A stretch of 17,421 nt of DNA, from the NCBI GenBank assembly GCA_028682845.1, contig JAJRAT010000025.1:1-17421 (forward strand), given 5' to 3'. Position 1 is the stretch's first letter. Every line of letters begins with the position of its first letter. The DNA comes from Methanothrix sp. Lineage in GTDB: Archaea; Halobacteriota; Methanosarcinia; Methanotrichales; Methanotrichaceae. A program made the translations under genes and the position numbers. Positions 1 through 6,624 of the stretch are shown here, one piece after another. The notes under the pieces are model-generated. The model was not told where the DNA came from, ran no database searches, and saw nothing but the letters and a program-made list of their open reading frames with translations.

Positions 1-163
1 AGACTGATTTAAATGATTAATAACGAATATAAGAACTCATCTGAAGTATATAAAGTCCAAACATTCAGGACTACACAGACGACTTTTGGAACCTAAAACT
101 TAATAAAGGAGAAGAGACGTAATAGTGATAGCTGCATTATGATAGGATAATGCAGGAATTCGC

Positions 164-220
164 GGCACGAGGTGACGTTTATTACCCCCTTCATTGCTAC
201 TCCCTTTCGCATCTCGTGCC
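164..220. repeat. 11-bp inverted repeat (hairpin)
   Basis: Left arm GGCACGAGGTG (164-174) pairs with right arm CATCTCGTGCC (210-220): 11 base pairs including one G-U, around a 35-nt loop. It lies in non-coding DNA with no T-tract after it, so it does not look like a terminator. It could be a structured RNA or a chance palindrome. Confidence 0.4.
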
Positions 221-470
221 ATCCCTTCTAACAATTAGCCGGATTTTGCCATGTCTTTTCTTCCCTGCCAGGAGCACATTGCCGGGTCCGACCTCTCAAT
301 TTCTTATCTGCTTTATACCGGATTGGATCGGTCACGGCTCTTACGGCTTACTTTGCAGGCAAGGGCTACGCAAGGGCTGCGGCACTGTTCCGCCTTCATC
401 GCCACCCACCCTCCGCTTTATGTCCTGCTTTCCGGATTGATGCAGCGGCTTGTGCTCGGCGCAAAACTGT

Positions 471-478
471 GAAATAAT
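471..478 (+). promoter_or_regulatory. Putative TATA box of npdG (leaderless)
   Basis: The A/T block GAAATAAT is centred about 25 bp before the npdG ATG at 500, the usual spacing from an archaeal TATA box to the transcription start. No SD precedes the ATG (the upstream bases are CTGCCCTGCC). Together this suggests a leaderless mRNA starting at or beside the ATG. This is inferred from spacing only. Confidence 0.4.
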
Positions 479-499
479 CGTTAGACCAACTGCCCTGCC

Positions 500-1156
500 A
501 TGAAGATTGCATTGCTTGGTGGAACCGGCGACATCGGCACGGGATTTGCCGTGCGCTGGGCGGCGAATCACGAGATCATCATCGGCTCGAGGAAGGCGGA
601 CAAGGCCAAGGAGGCTGCGACAGCCGTCATGCAAACGCTGGAGGGAAAGGGCAATGTCTGGGGCACGGATAACGGCAGTGCCGTGGCCGCGGCAGACGTG
701 GTGGTGCTCTGCGTGCCTTACGAGCATCTTGTTTCAGTAACTTCGGATCTGCTGGCATCCTATTCAAATCAACTGGTCATCTCGCCGGTGGTGCCCATGA
801 GCTACAACGGCAAGTTCTTCCAGTTCGTGCCGCCAAAGGAAGGCAGCGCAGCCATGCAGATTCGCTCGCTTCTTCCCGAGGGAATAAAGATCGTTTCGGC
901 TTTTCACACCATCTGCGCCGCCGCCCTGCAAGCCAAGGATCGCGAGCTGAAGGCGGATGCATTTTTGTGCACCGATGATCCGGAGGCTCTGGAGACCGTA
1001 AGCCGCCTGGCTCTGGAGATCAAGAGCTTAAGGCCGCTGAATGCCGGTCCCCTGGCAGTCTCGGCCATAGTGGAGAGCCTGACTCCGATGCTGCTCAACG
1101 TGGCTCGCAAGAACAAGATCAAGGACGCAGGAATCAAGATCGTCTCCGAACGGTGA
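500..1156 (+). CDS. npdG: F420H2:NADP+ oxidoreductase (Fno/NpdG)
   Basis: Cytosolic enzyme that moves hydride between coenzyme F420H2 and NADP+, supplying NADPH for biosynthesis in methanogens. The 218-residue product has the family's usual length. It opens with a Rossmann fold: GGTGDIGTG at residues 7-15 binds the dinucleotide, and GSRKADKA (29-36) is placed to bind the 2'-phosphate of NADP. VLCVPYEH near residue 70 and the PVVPMSYNGKFFQ segment also fit the family. The ATG directly precedes the first beta strand, so this start is the natural one; no SD is visible and a TATA-like block lies 25 bp upstream. The gene appears monocistronic and converges on the TraB-family gene. Family assignment is firm; the direction of the reaction in the cell is not visible from sequence. 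Confidence 0.93.
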   Translation: MKIALLGGTGDIGTGFAVRWAANHEIIIGSRKADKAKEAATAVMQTLEGKGNVWGTDNGSAVAAADVVVLCVPYEHLVSVTSDLLASYSNQLVISPVVPMSYNGKFFQFVPPKEGSAAMQIRSLLPEGIKIVSAFHTICAAALQAKDRELKADAFLCTDDPEALETVSRLALEIKSLRPLNAGPLAVSAIVESLTPMLLNVARKNKIKDAGIKIVSER

Positions 1157-1169
1157 AGCCGACTCCGTC

Positions 1170-1282
1170 AACTCTTTTTCGCCAAAATCTTCTGCAAGAT
1201 TATTCTCCAGAATTAAAAAAATATTATCTTTTTAAAAAAAAAGGTTTTCGGACCTTATTCCCGGTTCAGTTGTTTTTTTATT
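1170..1282. terminator. Convergent oligo-T termination zone
   Basis: Archaeal transcripts commonly end at oligo-T runs. On the plus strand, T-runs at 1175-1179, 1229-1233 and 1273-1279 could end npdG. On the minus strand, A-runs at 1234-1242 (nine) and 1215-1221 (seven) read as T-runs and could end the M50-TraB transcript. No strong hairpin is needed or seen. Confidence 0.55.
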
Positions 1283-1290
1283 AATATCTT

Positions 1291-2559
1291 TTAAATTATT
1301 CCCTTCAGCAGCTCTGAGGGATTTACCAGTCCCATCCTCTGCCAGATGAGGTAGATGCCGATGAACGTCCCGGCCATGGCACCCAAGTTGGCCAGGGATG
1401 CAACCAGAATGACCTTGAAGAGCCGGTTCTTCATCATCTCATCGAAGCTGTTGGCCTGGGCCAGTTTCTTCAGGTCCGAAACGGTGGGCTTCTGCTTCCA
1501 TGCCTCCACCATTCCTGCAAACCAGCCTGCGGCCACGAAGGGGTTGAGGGTGGTCATCCAGGCCACCATCAGTGCCGTCAGAGCGGAGAGCGGATGGCCC
1601 CGCGCCAGGACCACGCCCAGAGCAGATAAGCCTCCTGTGACGATGAACCAGATTCCGAAGGCGAGAAGGATATTCTGGCTGGACTGGGCCTTGAGAATCA
1701 CAAGGCCGATGGTGGCAAGGATGAGCAGAGATACGCCAATTCCAAATACTTTCGCGAATGTGATCTTATGAGAGGACGGCTTCTCGTTCAGGCTCTCCAG
1801 GGCGGGAATAGATTCAGGATGAGCCAGATGCTTGAGGATGCCCTCTCTGTGGCCTGCGCCCACCACGGCCAGGACGCGGCCCTGCTTGGAGAGCAGATGC
1901 AGATTTCGTGCCAGATAGGCATCGCGCTCATCAACCAGGACATTGGCCGCCGCCGGAGAGATCTTGCGAAACTCTGAGATCATCTGAGAGACGACATCCT
2001 GCTCGGTGATGCTATCGATGTCGATCTCCTCTTCGCCCCAGCCGAAAGCCGCCGGTATGAGCGATCCGATCAGCCTGACCTTGTCCAGGAATCCCATGGC
2101 CGACCAGAAGCGCTGGATGGTTATGCCCACGTCTCTGTCCACCAGGGCCACACGTGCGCCGGCCCTTTTGGCGGCTTCGATGGCGGCCAGCATCTCGGAA
2201 CCGGGCTTGACGCCCATCTCGTCGCCGATCTTCTTTTGAATATAAGCCAGGAACCACTGCACCAGGAAGAAATACAGCTTTCCGCCGCTCAACAGCTCGC
2301 TGATCTTGATCTCCTTCTCTTCCTCCTGGCCGGTCAGGGATCTGTAGCGAGCCGGGCACAGCTCCACGGCCACGATATCCGGTTTCTTCTCCTCAATGGC
2401 CGAAATTACTTCCTGGACGCTTTTTTCTGAGACGTGGGCCGTTCCGACAATGATTATCTCATGTGCCTGGGCATCAGCGCCCCCATCCTGCGGCGCAGTC
2501 AGATCCACTATCTGGCAGGGAAGAGCTGCGTCTTCTTTCTTGACTTCTGCATTCTCCAA
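1291..2559 (-). CDS. TraB-family (TraB/Tiki-like) membrane protein
   Basis: The 422-residue product has an N-terminal TraB-type domain and a hydrophobic C-terminal third. Visible family motifs are VGTAHVS (38-44), VAVELCPARY (64-73), LVDRDVGIT (139-147), DERDAYLA (210-217) and VVGAGHREGI (232-241). The conserved His/Glu residues match the proposed metal site of TraB/Tiki proteins, which are putative metalloproteases; the archaeal role is unknown. About four membrane segments lie near 268-290, 298-320, 324-350 and 382-405. The start is TTG at 2559: AAGAGGT sits at 2567-2573, seven bases upstream, and no ATG occurs before the conserved core. Only 12 bases separate it from the end of the M50 protease gene, so the two are probably co-transcribed. 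An uncharacterised membrane peptidase or regulator is the best reading; substrate unknown. Confidence 0.85.
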   Translation of the reverse strand: MENAEVKKEDAALPCQIVDLTAPQDGGADAQAHEIIIVGTAHVSEKSVQEVISAIEEKKPDIVAVELCPARYRSLTGQEEEKEIKISELLSGGKLYFFLVQWFLAYIQKKIGDEMGVKPGSEMLAAIEAAKRAGARVALVDRDVGITIQRFWSAMGFLDKVRLIGSLIPAAFGWGEEEIDIDSITEQDVVSQMISEFRKISPAAANVLVDERDAYLARNLHLLSKQGRVLAVVGAGHREGILKHLAHPESIPALESLNEKPSSHKITFAKVFGIGVSLLILATIGLVILKAQSSQNILLAFGIWFIVTGGLSALGVVLARGHPLSALTALMVAWMTTLNPFVAAGWFAGMVEAWKQKPTVSDLKKLAQANSFDEMMKNRLFKVILVASLANLGAMAGTFIGIYLIWQRMGLVNPSELLKGII

Positions 2560-2571
2560 ATCTATTACCTC

Positions 2572-3681
2572 TTAAAATCCCCGCCCTGTGGAAAGTTCAA
2601 TGGCTCTGACCAGGTCTTCTCTTGAAACAATGCCCGCAAGCTTTCCTTCGTCAATCACCGGCAGCCTGCGGATGCCAATCTCGTTCATCATCTTCATGGC
2701 CATTGCAGCCTCCTCTTTTGGTGCGATCACATATAACTTTCTTGTCATCACCTGTTCGACTCTGGTCTTCGACCGCTCCTCATCAGGAACATTCTGCAGG
2801 TCGGCGATGGTGACGATCCCCTCCAGCTTTTCGCCGTTCATCACCGGATAGCCCCGGTGCTTCTGCTGGAACATCAGCTCTTTCAGCTCCTGCAGCGTCA
2901 TGTCGGGCTTGACGGTTTGCACCTGATGGGACATGATATCTTTTACCAAAATTCCTTCCAGACTGATGTTGATGGCCGTGGCTTTCTCCTCTTCCGACGC
3001 GCCCATGTAGACGAAGAACGCCACAAAGAGCAGGAGAAAGTTGAAGGAGAACAGACCTACAACCAGCATCAGTATGGCAAACATCTTTCCCACGCTCGCA
3101 GCGGTCCGGGTGGCTGTGATGTAGGGCATGCGCGTGGCAAACCAGGCACGCAGCAAGCGGCCACCATCCATGGGAAAAGCGGGAAGGAGGTTGAAGGCCA
3201 TGAGAATCAGATTCATGACTCCGAGCGTCCAGAGCATGATGGCAAAGGGATTCCGGTCATCCGGCACGGAGGCAATGTTGGCCAAAACCACGCATACAAG
3301 GCCGATAACGCCGCTGACCGCAGGCCCGGCAAAGGCCATCTTCAGTTCGAGCCCCGGATTCCTGGGAATCTCCTCCATCGCCGCCACGCCGCCGAAGAAG
3401 TAAAGAGTAATGCTTTTGATGGCAATTCCGCTCTTGCGGGCCACGTAAGAGTGTCCCAGCTCGTGCAGCCCCACGCAGACAAAGAGCAGCAATGCAAAAC
3501 CCAGCGAAAAGACCCATTTGATGCCTTCCGGCTCCACTCCCGCAAAGCCGTAAGTCCTCCCGAAGATCGGAGCGCTGAAGGTGGCAAAGGCCCAGGCCAC
3601 ATAAAGGACCACTACCAGAAAAGACCAATGCAGCCAAACAGGTATGCCCATGATCTTTCCAAGGCCTAGAGAAAAATTCAT
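2572..3681 (-). CDS. Site-2-protease-like M50 metalloprotease with CBS pair
   Basis: Intramembrane zinc metalloprotease of the S2P (M50) family with two C-terminal CBS domains, 369 residues from the start chosen here. HELGH (73-77) supplies the zinc histidines and catalytic Glu, and NLLPAFPMDGG (164-174) holds the third ligand Asp172. About six hydrophobic segments fill residues 15-230. CBS domains at about 244-299 and 309-364 probably sense an adenine nucleotide. An upstream in-frame ATG at 3744 would add 21 residues with no hydrophobic or conserved character. I prefer ATG 3681 because the family begins near MNFSLGLGKIMGIPVWLHWS and AAAGG lies six bases upstream. It leads a two-gene unit with the TraB-family gene. 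Substrates cannot be read from the sequence; regulated cleavage of a membrane factor is the family's usual job. Confidence 0.92.
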   Translation of the reverse strand: MNFSLGLGKIMGIPVWLHWSFLVVVLYVAWAFATFSAPIFGRTYGFAGVEPEGIKWVFSLGFALLLFVCVGLHELGHSYVARKSGIAIKSITLYFFGGVAAMEEIPRNPGLELKMAFAGPAVSGVIGLVCVVLANIASVPDDRNPFAIMLWTLGVMNLILMAFNLLPAFPMDGGRLLRAWFATRMPYITATRTAASVGKMFAILMLVVGLFSFNFLLLFVAFFVYMGASEEEKATAINISLEGILVKDIMSHQVQTVKPDMTLQELKELMFQQKHRGYPVMNGEKLEGIVTIADLQNVPDEERSKTRVEQVMTRKLYVIAPKEEAAMAMKMMNEIGIRRLPVIDEGKLAGIVSREDLVRAIELSTGRGF

Positions 3682-3780
3682 AGATAGCCTTTGATCACCA
3701 ACATTAATAGATCTTTTGACAACTTCAACTCTCCAAAAGTCCATCAGATGCTAAAATACTAACTTCTATCTTGACTTAAG

Positions 3781-3839
3781 CGAGCGGGTAGGAGAGTGGG
3801 GGTTCAGTGTGGATTTCAAAAACTAGAATTACCCGCTCG
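3781..3839 (-). repeat. Perfect 10-bp inverted repeat, possible leader RNA
   Basis: CGAGCGGGTA (3781-3790) and TACCCGCTCG (3830-3839) are perfect inverted copies separated by 39 bases. On the minus strand the stem would begin about 26 bases after a TATA-like box at 3862-3869, so an RNA started there would open directly with the stem. The element lies between the aldolase stop and the M50 start. It has no T-tract and no tRNA-like arms. It may be a 5' untranslated element of the M50-TraB unit or a small RNA. Confidence 0.5.
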
Positions 3840-3861
3840 AATTAAAAGAGTGGTGGTAAAG

Positions 3862-3869
3862 ATATAAAT
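3862..3869 (-). promoter_or_regulatory. Putative TATA box for M50-TraB unit
   Basis: On the minus strand the bases read GGGAAATATTTATATC, with a purine-rich BRE-like stretch followed by a TATA-like core centred near 3866. The predicted transcription start is about 3840, at the foot of the inverted repeat at 3781-3839. A second A/T-rich block at 3893-3912 and a weaker one near 3755 are alternatives. Confidence 0.4.
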
Positions 3870-3939
3870 ATTTCCCCTGAACATGCCCCATGTGCTAAAT
3901 ATATTATAAATTTCTGCCCCGGCACGGTCTTTTTTGGGC

Positions 3940-4569
3940 CTATCCGCACTCGTTATTGCGATAAGCATCCACCAGATACTTCACCTGAGCGCTGTGCTCT
4001 GCCATCGAGGCTGCTGTGTACGCCTCGACCAGACTCTTGCCTGCGGCAAAGACGCCGTGACCGCGAGCGATACACGCTTTGTGGGATACCAGAGCTGCCG
4101 ACGCATTCCTTGCCAGCTCCTCCGTCCCGAAATGCCCTTCCACAATCGGCATATCTCCCAGAAAGAGTATCCCTTCGCTGTCAATCGGCTTTACGACTGC
4201 GTTTTCCAATAGCGACATGCTCACCGCGAAGGGAGAATGAGTATGGATGATGGCCTTTGCGGCGGTGCTCCGGTAAACCATTCGATGCACACAAGTCTCG
4301 CTGCTGGCGATCCTGTCCAGAATGCAGGGGCCGTTCAAATCCACTTCCACTATCTGACCCGTCTCCAGTTCATCCAGCATGGTGCCGGTGCAACTGATGA
4401 CTATTTTTGAGCCATAGAGCGCGCTGATATTTCCAAACCGGGATGATGTCAGGCCGGAGGATACCAGCTTCTTGCCGAACCGGGCAATTTCCTCTGCAAT
4501 TGCCTGCAGATCTTGCGAATCCTGCATAGTGTCCTGCTTTTGCATAATGTCCTGCCTTTTTAAAGACAT
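3940..4569 (-). CDS. Class II aldolase/adducin family protein
   Basis: A 209-residue protein of the fuculose/ribulose-phosphate aldolase fold, presumably cytosolic. Motifs in order: SSRFGNIS (42-49), ISCTGTMLDEL (58-68), SSETCVHRMVY (89-99, with the usual acidic residue), IIHTHS (107-112, zinc histidines) and ARGHGVFAAG (167-176, third histidine). Archaeal relatives are annotated as L-fuculose-1-phosphate aldolase, and the Methanocaldococcus enzyme has been linked to lactaldehyde formation for F420 synthesis. Whether that applies here is inference. The ATG at 4569 is supported by GAGG at 4575-4578, which overlaps the TGA of the protease gene seven bases upstream, so translation is probably coupled. 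The N-terminus carries an imperfect 18-bp tandem duplication, and Met9 and Met15 are alternative starts. No clear oligo-T terminator follows. Exact substrate is uncertain. Confidence 0.85.
   Translation of the reverse strand: MSLKRQDIMQKQDTMQDSQDLQAIAEEIARFGKKLVSSGLTSSRFGNISALYGSKIVISCTGTMLDELETGQIVEVDLNGPCILDRIASSETCVHRMVYRSTAAKAIIHTHSPFAVSMSLLENAVVKPIDSEGILFLGDMPIVEGHFGTEELARNASAALVSHKACIARGHGVFAAGKSLVEAYTAASMAEHSAQVKYLVDAYRNNECG
4523..4558 (-). repeat. Imperfect 18-bp tandem duplication
   Basis: Two adjacent 18-bp units, TGCATAGTGTCCTGCTTT and TGCATAATGTCCTGCCTT on the plus strand, differ at two positions. They encode QKQDTM and KRQDIM in the N-terminal tail of the aldolase, before the conserved fold. 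The duplication also copies a possible start methionine. Confidence 0.7.
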
Positions 4570-4576
4570 ACCAGCC

Positions 4577-6610
4577 TCATGTCTTTTCTCGAAGATGGAA
4601 AGGGACCGCCTTCATTTCCACCTCCCCGAATTTTCCCTGCAGCTTTACCTGCACCTGATAGTCGCCCGGCGTCCAGAAGCTAGTCTCCCAGCGGGAGGAG
4701 TAGATGCTGTTGCCGTCAAAGTCCTCCATGGGGATCTCCAGCGTTCTGTCCGGCCCGATGATGTCGGCGTTCAACGCTTCAACGTCACCATCGGCCCGCG
4801 CCTCAATCATGACCGGCTCGCCCACAACTGCATCATTGCGGTTCAGCTCCACGCCCAAAAGTGACGGGGCGGAGAGCGACTCCGGCATGACCTGAACGCC
4901 TTCCAAGGCCCGGGACAGGTTCATGGCACCATAGCCGTAAATGTAATCCGGTCCCGACTGGCCCAGGTCGTCCGCCGTCTTGAGCAGCATTCTCTTGATA
5001 TCCGTGGGCTTTAAGCTCGGATCGGCTTCCAGCAGGATGGACGAGGCTCCTGAGACCTGAGGAACAGCCATTGAGGTGCCGCTCATGGAGCTTTGGCCGT
5101 CTTTGGAACCGGCCAGAGCCGAGACCACGTCCACGCCCAGCGTTACCAGATCCGGTTTGATGGTGCCGTCCGCGGACGGACCGCGAGAGGACAATTCAAA
5201 GATCGAGCCCTTGCTGTCGACGGCTCCCACGGTAATCACCTTATCCGCGTCTCCCGGAATGACGATGGACTTGGATGAAGGCCCGGAGTTCCCGGCAGCC
5301 ACGCACATAACTATTCCCTTGTCGACCATGTTGTTGCAGGCCTCATCAAGCAAAGACGATCCGTCGGAAGGGCTCTCGCCGCCCACGCTAAAAGATATCA
5401 CCTTGATTCCATAGCGATCCTTGTTCTCCAGGCACCAGTCCAGGGCTTTTAGCGCATCCGACAAATAGCATGCCCCGTCCCTGTCCATGACCTTCACCAC
5501 CAGCAGCTCTGCTCCCGGTGCCACGCCGATCCCTTCGCTTCCGGCGATGAGGCTGGCGCAGTGGGTCCCGTGCCCGTTGTCATCATAGGCGCTGCTCTGG
5601 TTGTTTACGAAGTCCTTGAATGCCACGATTTTGCCCGCCAGCGCCACATGATCCGGATCGGCTCCGGTGTCGATGAGGGCGATGGTCACGCCTTTTCCTG
5701 TGATGCTCTTCTCTTTTCTCGGGTCGTCGACGGTGATATGCGATGAAGTGGTTGAAGATATTGAGGCGGATGGGGAGGATGACAATGAGGGCGATGCGCA
5801 TGAGGATAACGATTCTGATGATACTGATGACTGTGAAGACGGTGCGCTTGAGGACAATGATTCCGATGATGATGACTGGGATGACGGTGCAGATGAGGTA
5901 GGACTGGCTGAGGTGGAACTCTCGACCGATGCACCCAGAACCTTCAGCTTCTGGTCCTTATAAACGCCTTTGACTCCCTTGATCTTGGCCAGCTCTTCCA
6001 GGTTGTCGCCGGAGACGGTCATGGCGCTGCCCGGCAGAATTTTGAATGTCTCCTCCTCTTTGGCAGGAGCGGAATTGCTCAGGTTTCCGTCATGCAGGAC
6101 GATAACCCGCACATCCTTCTTCCCCTGTTTTTCCAGGCTGTCCTCAATGCCGTTGCCGTTGAGGTCGTTGGGATCACGAATGGTTAGCGTCCCCGATTCG
6201 TCTTTGGCGGCATTTCCGGCCTTGTCTATGGCAACTACCGTCACACTATAGGTGCCCGGTGCAAGGTTGGACCCGCAGTACCCGGTGAACCTGTTGTTTC
6301 GGTCCAGGTCCAGCATGAGGTTCATGCGGCTGCCCACGTCGGCATAGACCATCTCGATCCCGGCGGAATCGTAAACAAAGGCATTGATCTCGCTGCGGGG
6401 GTCGCCGACCTTGAGAGAAGTCGGGGTCACGGAGACGGCATAAATCACAGGCGGCGTGCCGTCATTCGCATTCGGCTTGAAATAGTTATTATACTCTTTC
6501 TGAAACCAGATGGTTGCTTTGTTGTCGAGGGGATCGGCAGGAGAGATGGCAACGGCAGAGCTAACTAAAGCGGCCAGCAAAAACAAATAAATGATTGAAC
6601 TGGAGTTCAC
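4577..6610 (-). CDS. Secreted subtilisin-like (S8) serine protease
   Basis: A 677-residue exported subtilase. A signal peptide covers about residues 1-22. An Ig-like module follows (about 54-145), then an EF-hand-like calcium loop DLNGNGIEDSLE (149-160) and an inhibitor-like prodomain (about 165-225). A Ser-rich linker (230-290) leads to the catalytic domain (about 300-570), and a second Ig-like module ends the protein (about 580-672). The triad is Asp314 in ALIDTGADPD, His347 in NGHGTH and Ser513 in GTSMAVPQVSG; Asn441 in AAGNSGPSS is the oxyanion residue. All key residues are intact, so an active enzyme is expected. The start is GTG at 6610, with GGAG at 6616-6619 five bases upstream. It begins 14 bases after the stop of rhodanese 1 and seven bases before the aldolase, within one likely transcript. 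Target unknown; it could mature or degrade the exported neighbours. Confidence 0.93.
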   Translation of the reverse strand: MNSSSIIYLFLLAALVSSAVAISPADPLDNKATIWFQKEYNNYFKPNANDGTPPVIYAVSVTPTSLKVGDPRSEINAFVYDSAGIEMVYADVGSRMNLMLDLDRNNRFTGYCGSNLAPGTYSVTVVAIDKAGNAAKDESGTLTIRDPNDLNGNGIEDSLEKQGKKDVRVIVLHDGNLSNSAPAKEEETFKILPGSAMTVSGDNLEELAKIKGVKGVYKDQKLKVLGASVESSTSASPTSSAPSSQSSSSESLSSSAPSSQSSVSSESLSSCASPSLSSSPSASISSTTSSHITVDDPRKEKSITGKGVTIALIDTGADPDHVALAGKIVAFKDFVNNQSSAYDDNGHGTHCASLIAGSEGIGVAPGAELLVVKVMDRDGACYLSDALKALDWCLENKDRYGIKVISFSVGGESPSDGSSLLDEACNNMVDKGIVMCVAAGNSGPSSKSIVIPGDADKVITVGAVDSKGSIFELSSRGPSADGTIKPDLVTLGVDVVSALAGSKDGQSSMSGTSMAVPQVSGASSILLEADPSLKPTDIKRMLLKTADDLGQSGPDYIYGYGAMNLSRALEGVQVMPESLSAPSLLGVELNRNDAVVGEPVMIEARADGDVEALNADIIGPDRTLEIPMEDFDGNSIYSSRWETSFWTPGDYQVQVKLQGKFGEVEMKAVPFHLREKT
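5801..5893 (-). repeat. Ser-rich duplicated linker repeat in protease
   Basis: Residues 240-254 (SAPSSQSSSSESLSS) are repeated almost exactly at 255-270 (SAPSSQSSVSSESLSS). The repeat lies in the Ser-rich linker between prodomain and catalytic domain. A lone Cys271 follows. Such linkers are often glycosylated and flexible in surface proteins. Confidence 0.7.
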
Positions 6611-6624
6611 ATTTACTCCAGTTA

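Larger units (their letters stand above)
1..499. other. Gene-free upstream region
   Basis: No reading frame here looks like a real protein. The longest (150-440 and 251-472) lack SD sequences, have odd composition and end before npdG. The first 150 bases are A/T-rich and include a TATA-like AGTATATAAAG at 45-55. An AAAGGAG (105-111) resembles an SD, but the nearest start, GTG at 125, is followed by a stop after five codons. The rest is more G/C-rich and contains an inverted repeat at 164-220, listed separately. It could be a leader, a small RNA region or a decayed gene; the sequence does not decide. Confidence 0.5.

Noticed and set aside
154..172. Resemblance of GGAATTCGCGGCACGAGG to an EcoRI cDNA-library adapter
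   Set aside because: It has extra bases compared with the common adapter core GAATTCGGCACGAG, and the surrounding sequence reads as continuous genomic DNA. Most likely coincidence; cloning contamination cannot be fully excluded.
150..472. Two overlapping open frames in the upstream gap
   Set aside because: No SD, no family resemblance, and Pro/Cys/Leu-rich composition typical of chance frames; kept only as part of the gene-free entry.
2857..3669. A 270-codon open frame antisense to the M50 protease
   Set aside because: Highly charged, low-complexity translation opposite a clearly coding gene.
3781..3839. tRNA gene
   Set aside because: The stem is 10 bp, the element is only 59 bases, and no D, anticodon or T arm can be drawn.
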